Shown here piece by piece: positions 9,204 through 18,282 of a stretch of DNA of 64,000 nucleotides. Made by a program: the position numbers and the translations under genes. The DNA is taken from the NCBI GenBank assembly GCA_013112585.1, contig JABFGH010000012.1, forward strand, positions 88,050 to 152,049, given 5' to 3'. The notes below the pieces were generated by a model. That model did not search any database. It saw only the letters and a program-made list of their open reading frames with translations, and was not told the DNA's origin. The stretch is from Ignavibacteriota bacterium (lineage in GTDB: Bacteria; Bacteroidota; Ignavibacteria; Ignavibacteriales; Melioribacteraceae). Within the stretch, counting starts at the first letter, position 1, and each line of letters opens with the position of its first letter.

Positions 9204-10301
9204 ATGAAAACAAGCATTACCCTCTTACCCGGCGACGGAATTGGACCTGAAGTTTGTGAGTCTGCCATTAAGCTTCTTCATTTTATTGCTGATAAATTTA
9301 ATCTTTCATTTAGTGTAACAGAAAAAAGTATAGGCGGTGCCTCTTACGATAAATTCGGAACACCCCTTACGGAAGAAACTCTTCAGGCATGTTATGATTC
9401 CGATATTATTCTGCTCGGCGCAGTCGGAGGACCGCAATGGGAAGATTTGCCGCATCATCTTAAACCCGAATCGGCTTTGCTCAAACTTAGAAAGTCACTT
9501 GGACTCTTTACAAATATTCGTCCGGCAAAAGTTTTCTCATCGATGCTTTCTTCCTCATCATTAAAAGAAGATGTGCTTGAAGGTACTGATTTTGTTGTGT
9601 TCCGGGAATTAACCGGCGGAATATATTTCGGTGAACCGCGAGGTTATGATGACAACAAGGGTTTCAACACAATGGTTTATACTCGTGAAGAGATCGAAAG
9701 AATTTCTCATCAAGCATTTAAAGCGGCTGCGGAAAGAAAAGGACCGCTGACATTGGTTGACAAAGCTAATGTACTTGAGTGCTCACAATTCTGGCGCAAG
9801 ATTGCTGTAGAGGTTCACAATGATTATCCCGATGTTGAATTGAATTACATGTATGTTGATAATGCTGCAATGCAGATAGTCAAAAATCCGCGTCAGTTTA
9901 ATGTGATTCTTACTTCAAATATGTTCGGCGATATTTTAAGCGATATAGCGGGAATGATAACCGGCAGCCTGGGGATGCTTCCATCGGCAAGCCTGGGCAG
10001 TGATTATGCTCTATACGAACCCGTGCACGGCAGCGCCCCGGATATTGCCGGAGAAGGAAAAGCTAATCCTATAGCTATGATCTGCTCGGTGGCAATGATG
10101 CTTGAATATTCATTTCAAATGAATCAAGCCTCAAGCGTAATCTATAAAGCAATTGATAATGTTTTGAAAGAGGGATATAGAACAGAAGATATTTATTCTG
10201 AAGGAACGAAAAAAGTTTCCACTACTGAATTAACTAAAATCATCATTAATGAAATTGAAGAAGTTTGTAATCAAGAAGCGATTGGATTATTCCTTTTATA
10301 G
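9204..10301 (+). CDS. leuB: 3-isopropylmalate dehydrogenase
   Basis: A 365-residue cytosolic enzyme, the usual length for LeuB. It oxidises and decarboxylates (2R,3S)-3-isopropylmalate with NAD+ to 2-oxoisocaproate, the third step of leucine synthesis. It has the N-terminal LLPGDGIGPEV, the substrate loop with LLKLRKSLGLFTNIRPAK (about 92-110), the ELTGGIYFGEPRG segment, the metal- and substrate-binding NMFGDILSD (about 238-246) and the NAD-binding EPVHGSAPDIAG (about 273-284). A purine-rich site (GAAAGGTG) precedes the ATG. It is the first enzyme gene of leuB-leuA-leuC-leuD and probably responds to the upstream leader. Confidence 0.97.
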   Translation: MKTSITLLPGDGIGPEVCESAIKLLHFIADKFNLSFSVTEKSIGGASYDKFGTPLTEETLQACYDSDIILLGAVGGPQWEDLPHHLKPESALLKLRKSLGLFTNIRPAKVFSSMLSSSSLKEDVLEGTDFVVFRELTGGIYFGEPRGYDDNKGFNTMVYTREEIERISHQAFKAAAERKGPLTLVDKANVLECSQFWRKIAVEVHNDYPDVELNYMYVDNAAMQIVKNPRQFNVILTSNMFGDILSDIAGMITGSLGMLPSASLGSDYALYEPVHGSAPDIAGEGKANPIAMICSVAMMLEYSFQMNQASSVIYKAIDNVLKEGYRTEDIYSEGTKKVSTTELTKIIINEIEEVCNQEAIGLFLL

Positions 10302-10381
10302 AAAGATGAGCGTGAGAGAATTACTTCACGATTTCCATTTTAACGTTTCTTCGTTTACACATAAAAATAAGGAAGATAAAA

Positions 10382-11962
10382 GTGAGTGAAAAAATAATTG
10401 TATTTGATACAACATTAAGAGATGGCGAACAATCACCCGGTGCATCCTTAAACGAACATGAGAAGGTTGAAATTGCACATCAGCTTGCAAGATTAAGTGT
10501 TGATGTGATCGAAGCGGGATTTCCAATTTCATCCCCCGCTCAGTTTAATGCGGTTAACAATATTGCAAAAGAGGTTAACTGCAATATTGCTGCATTATCA
10601 CGCGCTAATGAAAAAGATATCAAAGCCGCGGCAGATTCACTAATGCCGGCAAAGCGAAAAAGAATTCACACATTTACAAGCACCTCCGATTATCATATAC
10701 TAGGCAAGTTTAGTCATGAGAGATACGGCGGCACAATTCAGGAGAAGCGCAAAACAATTTTGCAGATGTCTTATGATGCAGTTGCATACGCAAAAACATT
10801 TTGTAATGATGTTGAGTTTTCAGCAGAGGATGCGGGAAGAACAGATATTGGGTATTTATCGGAAGTGATTGAAGCCGCAATTGCTGCCGGAGCCACAACC
10901 GTTAATATCCCCGATACCACAGGCTACACAATGCCCTCCGAATTCGGTAAGAAAATCGCAACGCTGAAGAGAAGGGTCGCCAACATCGACAACGCAATAA
11001 TCAGCGTTCACTGTCATAACGATTTAGGGCTTGCAGTAGCAAACTCAATCGCATCCCTCGAAAACGGTGCAAGACAAGTTGAATGTACAATTAACGGGAT
11101 TGGCGAACGAGCGGGCAACGCATCGTTGGAAGAGTTAGTGATGGCGCTGAAGGTAAGGGAAGACTTATTTAATTTTTACACCGGCATACGATCAGAAGAA
11201 ATTTACAACACCAGTAAAATGGTTTCTGCATTTACAGGAATTATGATTCAGCGAAACAAAGCTATTGTTGGCGAAAATGCTTTTTCGCACGAGTCCGGTA
11301 TTCATCAAGACGGCATGCTTAAAAATCGGGAAACATACGAAATAATGACCCCCGAAACAGTCGGCGTTCCTAAAACAAAAATTGTATTGGGGAGGCATTC
11401 AGGAAGACACGGCTTAAAATCCCGCTTAGAAAAATTGGGCTACACTTTAGATGACGAAGAGTTAAATAAAATCTATGAAAGCTTTACCGAGCTTGCTGAT
11501 AAGAAGAAGGAAGTCTTCGATGATGATTTAAGAGTACTGATGGGTGATAATGTTTTTCAGGAAGATGAATTTTTTGAATTGGATTACATTCAAATCAGCA
11601 CCGGCACCAATTCAATTCCAACAGCAGTTGTTAGAATAAAAGAAGGAGAAAAAATTATTGAAGAGTCTTCCACGGGAGATGGTCCTGTTGATGCAGTTTT
11701 TAACGCAATTGAACGGGGACTAAATATAAAATCGGAAGTTGAATCATATCAGGTACGCTCTGTTACCTCAGGCAGACAGGCATTAGGCGAGGCACTGATC
11801 AGAATCCGGTCGAATGATAAATCCTTTAACGGTCGGGGAGTATCGACAGATATTATTGAAGCAAGTGCAGAGGCTTATCTTCAGGCTCTTCATCGTAAAA
11901 AATTATTTCTTGATGAAAAAGAAAATATTTCAAAATCTAAAAAATTGCAAAATGCTGTGTAA
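10382..11962 (+). CDS. leuA: 2-isopropylmalate synthase
   Basis: A 526-residue enzyme that condenses acetyl-CoA with 2-oxoisovalerate, the committed step of leucine synthesis. I take the GTG at 10382 as start because the conserved N-terminus (IIVFDTTLRDGEQSPGASL) follows immediately. The HMGL-like TIM barrel spans about 5-275, with the metal ligands D10 and the HCHNDLGLAVANS pair and the GIGERAGN signature. The C-terminal third is the LeuA allosteric dimer domain (about 360-505), so leucine feedback inhibition is expected. It lies 80 bases downstream of leuB and 9 bases upstream of leuC. Confidence 0.97.
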   Translation: MSEKIIVFDTTLRDGEQSPGASLNEHEKVEIAHQLARLSVDVIEAGFPISSPAQFNAVNNIAKEVNCNIAALSRANEKDIKAAADSLMPAKRKRIHTFTSTSDYHILGKFSHERYGGTIQEKRKTILQMSYDAVAYAKTFCNDVEFSAEDAGRTDIGYLSEVIEAAIAAGATTVNIPDTTGYTMPSEFGKKIATLKRRVANIDNAIISVHCHNDLGLAVANSIASLENGARQVECTINGIGERAGNASLEELVMALKVREDLFNFYTGIRSEEIYNTSKMVSAFTGIMIQRNKAIVGENAFSHESGIHQDGMLKNRETYEIMTPETVGVPKTKIVLGRHSGRHGLKSRLEKLGYTLDDEELNKIYESFTELADKKKEVFDDDLRVLMGDNVFQEDEFFELDYIQISTGTNSIPTAVVRIKEGEKIIEESSTGDGPVDAVFNAIERGLNIKSEVESYQVRSVTSGRQALGEALIRIRSNDKSFNGRGVSTDIIEASAEAYLQALHRKKLFLDEKENISKSKKLQNAV

Positions 11963-11971
11963 GGAGAACTG

Positions 11972-13270
11972 ATGGGACAAACTATTACAGAGAAAATTTT
12001 AGCTAAGTCCGCCGGAAAAACATCGGTTAAACCCGGTGAAAATATTTGGCTTAATGTGGATGTACTAATGACGCACGATGTTTGCGGTCCGCCCACAATT
12101 GATATTTGGAAAAAAGAATTCGGGGCTGATGCAAAAATTTGGGATAAGGATAAACTGGTTATCTTTCCCGATCATTACATTTTTACTGCCAACAAACACG
12201 CAAATAGAAATGTAGAACTTCTTCGCAAATTTGCAAAGGAACAAGATTTCAAAAATTATTACGATGTTAGAACCGATAGATACAAAGGGGTTTGCCACAT
12301 TGCGCTGGCAGAAGAAGGCTTCAATGTTCCCGGTACTGTTTTGTTTGGAACGGACTCACACACTTGTACATCGGGCGCCTTCGGTATGTTTGCCACCGGC
12401 GTAGGCAATACCGATGCTGCTTTTATTCTCGGCACGGGAAAAATTTGGGAAAAAGTTCCGCAGTCAATTAAGTTTACTTTTACCGGCAAGCTTCCACCCT
12501 ATCTTACCGCAAAAGATTTGATACTTACGATACTTGGTGATATTAAAACAGACGGAGCGACATACAGGGCAATGGAATTTGACGGTGAAGGAATTTTTTC
12601 GCTGAACATTGACGAACGAATGACATTAACAAACATGGCTATTGAAGCAGGCGGCATAAACGGAATTATCCCTGCGGATGATTTGACGGCAGAATATGTA
12701 AGAGTACGAACAGACAAAGAATTTGAAATTTTTAGAAGTGATGAAGACGCAGGCTACTTTAGCAAGTACCGGTATAACATGAATACTATTGAACCGACAG
12801 TTGCAAAACCTCATAGCCCGGATAATCGTGACACAGTAAAAAATGTTGAAGGAGTAAAGTTAACTAAATGTTATATCGGTTCATGCACGGGCGGCAAATT
12901 AACTGATTTTGAATACGCCGCTAAAATATTATTCGGCAAGGAAGTTAATGTGCCTACTTTTGTTGTACCCGCAAGCACACAGGTTGCAAAAGATTTAGAG
13001 CATACGGAATATCAAGGAGTGACGCTTAAAAAAATATTTGAAGATGCAGGATGCGTGATTGCTCAATCATCATGCGCTGCATGTTTAGGCGGACCCGATG
13101 ATACGATTGGTCGCGCTGTTGATCGTGATGTTGTTATCTCAACAACCAACAGAAATTATCCCGGCAGGATGGGCAGCAAGCAATCGGATGTATATTTGGC
13201 ATCAGCATTAACCGTTGCTGCATCAGCTGTAACCGGAGTGATTACTGATCCCCGGAATTTTATAACGTGA
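11972..13270 (+). CDS. leuC: 3-isopropylmalate dehydratase large subunit
   Basis: A 432-residue aconitase-family protein that, with LeuD, isomerises 2-isopropylmalate to 3-isopropylmalate. The [4Fe-4S] cysteines are visible in YIGSCTGGK (about 306) and in the later SSCAACLGG pair (about 366-369). GTDSHTCTSGAFG (about 127-139) carries substrate-binding residues. The form is the shorter archaeal or Bacteroidota type rather than the about 466-residue E. coli LeuC. It starts 9 bases after leuA (AAGGAG upstream of the ATG) and is separated from leuD by a 210-base gap containing a repeat. Confidence 0.96.
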   Translation: MGQTITEKILAKSAGKTSVKPGENIWLNVDVLMTHDVCGPPTIDIWKKEFGADAKIWDKDKLVIFPDHYIFTANKHANRNVELLRKFAKEQDFKNYYDVRTDRYKGVCHIALAEEGFNVPGTVLFGTDSHTCTSGAFGMFATGVGNTDAAFILGTGKIWEKVPQSIKFTFTGKLPPYLTAKDLILTILGDIKTDGATYRAMEFDGEGIFSLNIDERMTLTNMAIEAGGINGIIPADDLTAEYVRVRTDKEFEIFRSDEDAGYFSKYRYNMNTIEPTVAKPHSPDNRDTVKNVEGVKLTKCYIGSCTGGKLTDFEYAAKILFGKEVNVPTFVVPASTQVAKDLEHTEYQGVTLKKIFEDAGCVIAQSSCAACLGGPDDTIGRAVDRDVVISTTNRNYPGRMGSKQSDVYLASALTVAASAVTGVITDPRNFIT

Positions 13271-13295
13271 ATTAATGTTTTGTATAACCAAAAAG

Positions 13296-13423
13296 TTGTC
13301 ATTACGATCCGTCGGCTGACGGATGGGATCCGTCGGCTGACGGAGAAGCAATCTCAAAGATTGATCCATCGTGGAGATCACTTCGTTATTCCTCCCTTCC
13401 GGTCGTCAACCTCGTGATGACAA
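13296..13423. repeat. Palindromic intergenic repeat between leuC and leuD
   Basis: The ends are inverted copies: TTGTCATTACGA on the left, TCGTGATGACAA on the right. Inside, an 18-base unit beginning GATCCGTCGGCTGACGG is tandemly duplicated (about 13315-13355), and GAAGCAATCTCAAAGATTG follows. This matches the general plan of the GTCATTRCGA...GAAGCAATCTC repeats seen in many bacterial genomes. It would be transcribed within the leu operon and could fold in the mRNA. Confidence 0.65.
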
Positions 13424-13480
13424 TTAAAAAAGGTTAAAAAAATTTTTAGCAGAGAATAATAGAATATCAAAAGGAATAAA

Positions 13481-14038
13481 ATGAACAAAAAAATAATAGG
13501 CAAAGCATACATCCTCGGAGATAATATTGATACCGATCAAATAATCCCAGCCGAGCATTTGGTTTACAGCATGAGTGATACCGAAGAATCAAAACTGTAC
13601 GGAAAGTTTGCATTGTCGTCTGTCCCCCCAAAACAAGCCGGACTGCCCAACGGAAACATTCCATTTATTGAGGATGGTAAATTTGATTCTGAGTTCAGCA
13701 TAATTATAGGCGGTTCAAATTTCGGATGCGGTTCTTCGAGAGAGCATGCCCCGTATGCTTTACAGAAAGCCGGCGTCAAAGCCATAGTGGCAGAATCATA
13801 CGCGAGAATATTTTATAGGAACTCTGTTGACGGGGGATACTTAGTGCCAATTGAATCGGCTGAGCGATTGATAGACAAAATTAAAACGGGCGATAATATT
13901 GAAATTGATTTTGAAAATCATACAATCAAAAACTTAGACAACGAAGATGATTTTAAAATTTTACCCGTTGGCGATTTAATGCCGATAGTTGAAGCGGGCG
14001 GGCTTTTTGAATATGCTAGAAAAAGCGGGATGATATAG
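13481..14038 (+). CDS. leuD: 3-isopropylmalate dehydratase small subunit
   Basis: A 185-residue swivelling-domain subunit that completes isopropylmalate isomerase with LeuC. Recognisable segments are GDNIDTDQIIPAEHL near the N-terminus, the substrate-loop motif NFGCGSSREHAPYAL (about 85-99) and the FYRNSVDGGYLVP region. The length matches the short LeuD class that pairs with the about 430-residue LeuC type, so the two subunits agree. A purine-rich AAAAGGAATAAA precedes the ATG. It is the last gene of the leu operon. Confidence 0.96.
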   Translation: MNKKIIGKAYILGDNIDTDQIIPAEHLVYSMSDTEESKLYGKFALSSVPPKQAGLPNGNIPFIEDGKFDSEFSIIIGGSNFGCGSSREHAPYALQKAGVKAIVAESYARIFYRNSVDGGYLVPIESAERLIDKIKTGDNIEIDFENHTIKNLDNEDDFKILPVGDLMPIVEAGGLFEYARKSGMI

Positions 14039-14100
14039 GTTTAAACATATTAGTATCATTTTTATTTTTGCATTGCAGTACAATTTCAGTAAAATAATTG

Positions 14101-14120
14101 CTCCGGTACTTATGCCGGAG
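14101..14120. terminator. Hairpin between leuD and the convergent cupin gene
   Basis: CTCCGG (14101-14106) and CCGGAG (14115-14120) form a 6-bp stem with an 8-base loop, followed on the plus strand by an A-run that is a T-run on the minus strand. It lies about 60 bases past the leuD stop and may end transcription in one or both directions. A further repeat-like palindromic stretch follows to about 14235. Confidence 0.4.
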
Positions 14121-14249
14121 AAAAAACATCAAATTAATATCGGCTTTAGCCAAAATCTATAATTTTGGGTTAACACCCATGCTCTTTTGTTTTCGGTTCA
14201 CCGACATACCTGCCTACCGGACGGACAGGAATGTCAGTGCAATTAATAA

Positions 14250-14612
14250 TTACTCATCACGATGAACCGTATCCGGTGAAAAAGCAGGCAGGCACACGGC
14301 AATATATTCCGCACCGCCCGGTTCGGGTGTTGAGTATTGCACCCATTCCCCTGCTTTAGTTATTATTGCCTGCCCTGCTTTTACTTCATAATTTTTATCT
14401 TCAACTTTTACATTTATTTTACCTTTAAGTACAACTGTATATTCATCAAACTCCGGCTTCTGTCCGGGCTCGGTCCATCCTTCGGGGCTCGTCATTTTTG
14501 CAATGCTCAAAGATGAAGTTTTTGAATTTACCCTTCCGATATACTCTTCAATAATTTTCGGCTTATTTCCAGCTGCTTCAATTACACTTGGTTTGTTAAT
14601 AATAATTGGCAT
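14250..14612 (-). CDS. Cupin-domain protein
   Basis: A 120-residue single-domain cupin. The two conserved motifs are present in reduced form: the first around EPGQKPEFDEYTVVLKGKI (about 66-84), the second around VKAGQAIITKAGEWVQYSTP (about 94-113). E72 and the nearby acidic residues could bind a metal, but the classical HxH pair is absent, so the metal site may be altered. The function is unknown; related small cupins are often annotated as ethanolamine-utilisation-like or as sugar/metal-binding proteins. It is convergent with leuD, and the upstream region has period-8 repeats. Confidence 0.8.
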   Translation of the reverse strand: MPIIINKPSVIEAAGNKPKIIEEYIGRVNSKTSSLSIAKMTSPEGWTEPGQKPEFDEYTVVLKGKINVKVEDKNYEVKAGQAIITKAGEWVQYSTPEPGGAEYIAVCLPAFSPDTVHRDE

Positions 14613-14644
14613 TTATGGTTTCCTTTTTTTGATGTTAAAATGTG

Positions 14645-14705
14645 GAGACGTAGAGACGTAGAGACGTAAGATCGTTAATCGTATAATCGTGTAATCGTGT
14701 AATCG
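14645..14705. repeat. Two adjacent period-8 tandem repeats
   Basis: GAGACGTA occurs three times head to tail (14645-14668). After a five-base gap come four copies of an eight-base unit ending TAATCG (14674-14705, the last two being TGTAATCG). A polypyrimidine stretch follows at about 14777-14850, reaching the stop codon of the next gene. Confidence 0.75.
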
Positions 14706-14841
14706 AAAATATTTTATTAGGAATAAAAGTTATTCTCAATAAAGTCTCACAAGTTCATCTAATAAAAATTATATTCTTCCAACCTTCCAACTTCTACATT
14801 CTACACTTCTCAACTCCTATACTCCTCCACTTCTATCCTTC

Positions 14842-15402
14842 TCAGCTTCTTTCGTACGCCCGCTTTAACCATGAGACCAGTTCTTTATCCACTTCTTTTT
14901 TATCGCTTACTTTTACTCTGTGACTAACCATTGCATTAAAGCTGCCTGATTTTTCCAGCCGACCTTTCGGCGGAACATCCTTGAAGTTTATTCCTACATC
15001 AACACGTGTTTTAGTTGATGGCTGAATAATTGCAAATTGTTTTTTACGGCGGATGCTTACATAAGCTTTCTTCGGTGCAAGTTCAACATCACTGCCGAAT
15101 TTATTAATCTCTTTTACCAAGGCATCATAAATTGGCTTGAGGTTTGCTTTATCTCCAGAATACTGATCGGCTACAAGATCGCCTGATTCAGCGGAGCCGG
15201 CATCGGTTTTACGGGCTTTTAACGAAACTAAGTTTGCATAACCATGCGTAAATCCGTGTTCAGATTTTAAGTATTTTAAAATTTCGCCATGTTTGGTTAA
15301 ACCTTTTTTATTTACATCTTTAATCCATTCGTCAAGTGACTTGCCGAATTTATCTTTAAGGTTTTTAACCATTGTTGATTCAGCATCTTGCGGTGAAGAC
15401 AT
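14842..15402 (-). CDS. DUF4287/DUF5655-type protein
   Basis: A 186-residue soluble protein. The N-terminal half (about 1-65, with FGKSLDEWIKDVNKKGLTKH and LKSEHGFTHGYANLVSLKA) matches the DUF4287 pattern. The C-terminal half (about 85-186, with YDALVKEINKFGSDVELAPK, the basic YVSIRRKKQFAIIQPSTKTR and a closing SWLKRAYERS) matches DUF5655. This two-part architecture is widespread and of unknown function. The basic, aromatic C-terminal region might bind nucleic acid, but that is inference. It is a single gene with purine-rich leader sequence TTTCCTT on the complementary strand. Confidence 0.85.
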   Translation of the reverse strand: MSSPQDAESTMVKNLKDKFGKSLDEWIKDVNKKGLTKHGEILKYLKSEHGFTHGYANLVSLKARKTDAGSAESGDLVADQYSGDKANLKPIYDALVKEINKFGSDVELAPKKAYVSIRRKKQFAIIQPSTKTRVDVGINFKDVPPKGRLEKSGSFNAMVSHRVKVSDKKEVDKELVSWLKRAYERS

Positions 15403-15608
15403 ATTATTTTTCCTTTCTTGTTGTGGTTGAGATGAGGCAAAATAATAAATTTTTTATTATTGAAAAATTGAAATTTTATGGGCGAATATTTATCGTATTT
15501 GCTTTAATTAAAATAATTAACAATGTTTGAAATATCTGTTGATGAATTAGTTGCAGTAATATTTGTATAGGCAATAATTTAATACACATAAAGAGGAATG
15601 AGGACAAA

Positions 15609-15821
15609 ATGGAAACATTGTTTTATATTTTTGTAATTGTGATTGGGCTTTTTTTTATTTACATGTTTTTATTCAAATTATTACCTGCGCTAATTATTAC
15701 AATACTATCCTTACCTAAAATTTTATTAGATATGACAAAAGAAGATAAAGACAAAGCTGCAAAAGAGATTAAAAGAAGTGCCAAGGTAGGACTGAGGCAA
15801 ATTTGGCGGTTTTGGGTTTGA
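15609..15821 (+). CDS. Small membrane protein, unknown function
   Basis: A 70-residue protein preceded by GAGGAATGAGGACAAA, which supports the ATG. One long hydrophobic segment (about residues 4-40, probably two close helices) is followed by a charged tail containing MTKEDKDKAAKEIKRSAK. No known family is recognised. It opens a run of very small plus-strand ORFs (15609-16565) that all code for short hydrophobic peptides with basic or charged tails. Confidence 0.65.
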   Translation: METLFYIFVIVIGLFFIYMFLFKLLPALIITILSLPKILLDMTKEDKDKAAKEIKRSAKVGLRQIWRFWV

Positions 15822-16026
15822 GGAACCGGAATGATGCGGTTTTTATGAAAGCCGGACAGGGTTTACTCTATTTATTCTAGTTGGTTTAACTATTCAATCT
15901 AACATTAACGGGATTTTTTATTTAATCTATCTGAAATTCGGATTGTTTTTTTATAGGCGGCTGCTTAATTAGTATGTAAAATAATTGCTAAGCAAGAAAC
16001 TGGCATTTTAAACTAAAGAGGTTATT

Positions 16027-16203
16027 TTGATTACAGAAGAAATGAAAGATGGAGCAAAAATGTTAGCGGCTTTTATTATTGTTGTTCTAATAGGATCATT
16101 TTTTGTAAAGCATTTACCAAACCTAATGTGGATTTATTTATTGGTTTCAGTAGGATGGTTTTGCAGTTATACCGGTAAAATTATAAAAAAGCATTACCCG
16201 TAA
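16027..16203 (+). CDS. Small two-helix membrane protein, unknown function
   Basis: 58 codons from a TTG at 16027, which has AAAGAGG at good spacing; an in-frame ATG at 16042 would give 53 residues. Two hydrophobic segments (MLAAFIIVVLIGSFF and LMWIYLLVSVGWFCSY) are joined by a short VKHLPN loop and end in a basic tail (KIIKKHYP). It was too short for routine gene calling but looks real by composition and ribosome-binding site. Function unknown. Confidence 0.5.
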   Translation: MITEEMKDGAKMLAAFIIVVLIGSFFVKHLPNLMWIYLLVSVGWFCSYTGKIIKKHYP

Positions 16204-16244
16204 AATATTAGTTGACTAACAAATATTTATTATTTTTTTATCTA

Positions 16245-16346
16245 ATGGATACAATTATTTTAATAGTGTGCGCAATTATTGCCGGGTACTTGGTTAACAA
16301 ATACTGGCGCCCCGGTCACTCGGATACCAAGGACGATAGAGATTGA
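16245..16346 (+). CDS. 33-residue one-helix membrane peptide
   Basis: ATG at 16245, stop at 16344-16346. The sequence is one hydrophobic helix (TIILIVCAIIAGYLVNKYW) followed by a charged tail GHSDTKDDRD. It lies 41 bases after the previous small ORF on the same strand, so the two may be co-transcribed. No clear Shine-Dalgarno sequence is seen, and no family is recognised. Confidence 0.35.
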   Translation: MDTIILIVCAIIAGYLVNKYWRPGHSDTKDDRD

Positions 16347-16403
16347 TATTTTTTATTTTAAGAATTATTATTACAATAACTTCACTCAGGCAGTATTATT
16401 TAA

Positions 16404-16565
16404 GTTAAAACTCACATAATCATATTCATTGCTGTATTAGCATTTGGGCTGTTTTTAAATGAAATTTTTCACCTTCTGCAATACACATATTTCTTATTTG
16501 TTTCGTTAATTTATACAAGCTGGCTTTATATAAAATTCGATCATTATTTTGGGAGGGGTTTGTAG
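16404..16565 (+). other. Open frame for a hydrophobic peptide, no standard start
   Basis: After an in-frame TAA at 16401, 53 open codons end at TAG 16563-16565. They encode two hydrophobic stretches (IIFIAVLAFGLFLNE and YFLFVSLIYTSWLYIK) resembling in layout the product at 16027-16203. No ATG, GTG or TTG begins it, so it may be a decayed paralog. Confidence 0.3.
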
Positions 16566-16623
16566 ATAGTCTTCCCACTGTCGGTTATTTCTTCAATGTA
16601 AAAATTATTTTTTTATTTGCCTA

Positions 16624-18051
16624 TCAAAACACTCTAAACTTTTTATTCAGTATTTCCATCATAGCGGGGCGATTTTTATAAGTTGTACGAAAATAATTTA
16701 TGAGAGAAATTACCTTTTCTTTTCCGCCTTCAATTTCATTTAATTTTATTAAATATTTACTCACTTCATTATATGAAGCACGACCGGTAATTTTTGCTAA
16801 TTTCTTAATTCCTTCTGCATAAAATGCCGTTATCTCTTTTGGATAGTCATCCTTCAGATTATTAGCATATTGATCAATAAAATTAATTTTTACAGAATTA
16901 ATTTCTAACAATTTAAGCAAGCGCAATTTGTAATTTTCTTCAATAAATATTTTTGCTAAAATATCCGCCTCGTCATAACCGCCGTATCTATCTTTGCTCT
17001 TTATTCTTTCAATTATGCTTTCACTAATTTTTTCCCACTCATCCGGCTTGTATGTTCCTTTCATTATTCTATAATACTTTATCTCGTTTCTATTAGAATT
17101 GAACAGCTGTTTTGCATATTTTCTAATATTCTCAACGTCTCCTTTAGTTTCGTAAATTGATAATAATTTTATTTGCCAATTAGTTATATGCCCCGGCGCT
17201 GATTGTTTTTGAGCAATTTGTATTCCCTCAATAGCAATGGTAATCGCTTTATTATAATTTTTATTCACTAGCTCTTCATTAAAAAGTATTTCTCTGAAAT
17301 CAAATTCATCAATATTTGCTTCAATAATTTTATGTGCTTCTTCATTTCTATTAATCTTATTTAAGTAATATATTTTTTCTTTTAAAAGATTATTTATTCT
17401 AAACGGCGATTTATCTTTTCTTTTTTCAAACTCTATAAGTTTATCAATAATTTGAAAGTATATTTTTTCTTGTTCCTCCAGAGTAATTAATTTGGGAATT
17501 ATAACAAAAAACCCCTCATCAAAATCAAAGTCGTGATACTTTTCCTTTTGAATTTCATCAATACAATAATTAAAAAGTTTGTCTTTTAATTGAGGCGGTG
17601 CTTTTTCAACCGCCATTAATAAAATATCGAATGCGGCTTCATATAGTTCGGTAATGTATCCCCTTGAATCATCCATGTAGTTTATCAAGTGTGGAATCTC
17701 TTCAATGATGGTTGTACAAATCGCAATACTATCTATAATGCTATCATTTATTTTCTGTTCAGCTTTGACTAATAAATTACTTAGCTCTCTATCTACATTA
17801 GCAGAGGCACGATAATCGATAAATCCAAAATTATTCTCGTAGGAGCTGATAATACTCTTAACCAATTTGTTATATTTTTTGTCAGGGCTTTCATCTATTA
17901 ACTCAGCGTAGTATGCAATAAAACTATTTTTTATTTCCGGATTACCGGTAAAAACATATTCAATAAATTTTTTAAGGTCATCTTTAGAAACCTTATCAAA
18001 TATTGTTTTGATCTGTTCTTTTTTTCTACTTGCTGATTTCTTTTTAGCCAT
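16624..18051 (-). CDS. Large helical protein resembling the tail of SWIM-finger proteins
   Basis: A 475-residue, highly charged and almost wholly alpha-helical protein. A basic N-terminus (MAKKKSASRKK) is followed by KVSKDDLKKFIEYVFTGNPE and the segment GFIDYRASANVDRELSNLL. Further on, repeats of about 35 residues resemble TPR or HEAT solenoids. The order of these segments recalls the C-terminal helical region of bacterial SWIM zinc-finger proteins, but no CxCx(n)CxH finger is present, so this would be the solenoid alone. Function unknown. It stands alone between the small membrane ORFs and the CRISPR array and is transcribed away from the array. Confidence 0.75.
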   Translation of the reverse strand: MAKKKSASRKKEQIKTIFDKVSKDDLKKFIEYVFTGNPEIKNSFIAYYAELIDESPDKKYNKLVKSIISSYENNFGFIDYRASANVDRELSNLLVKAEQKINDSIIDSIAICTTIIEEIPHLINYMDDSRGYITELYEAAFDILLMAVEKAPPQLKDKLFNYCIDEIQKEKYHDFDFDEGFFVIIPKLITLEEQEKIYFQIIDKLIEFEKRKDKSPFRINNLLKEKIYYLNKINRNEEAHKIIEANIDEFDFREILFNEELVNKNYNKAITIAIEGIQIAQKQSAPGHITNWQIKLLSIYETKGDVENIRKYAKQLFNSNRNEIKYYRIMKGTYKPDEWEKISESIIERIKSKDRYGGYDEADILAKIFIEENYKLRLLKLLEINSVKINFIDQYANNLKDDYPKEITAFYAEGIKKLAKITGRASYNEVSKYLIKLNEIEGGKEKVISLINYFRTTYKNRPAMMEILNKKFRVF

Positions 18052-18282
18052 TTCAATTTTTCTAAATTAAAAATAATTTTATTGAATGAAATATAATTTG
18101 AGCTCAATTAAAAAACATAATTAGCATTTTATTAACCTAAGTACAAAATTTTTATAATTCTAATTCATTTGTTTTGTTTGAATTTATAAACCACACCAAT
18201 AATTTTAATTTATAACCAATCTCTTACGTACTCGTCTGTGGACGATACTTATTTACTGGGTGCTTGATACCTGTTACTGGGA

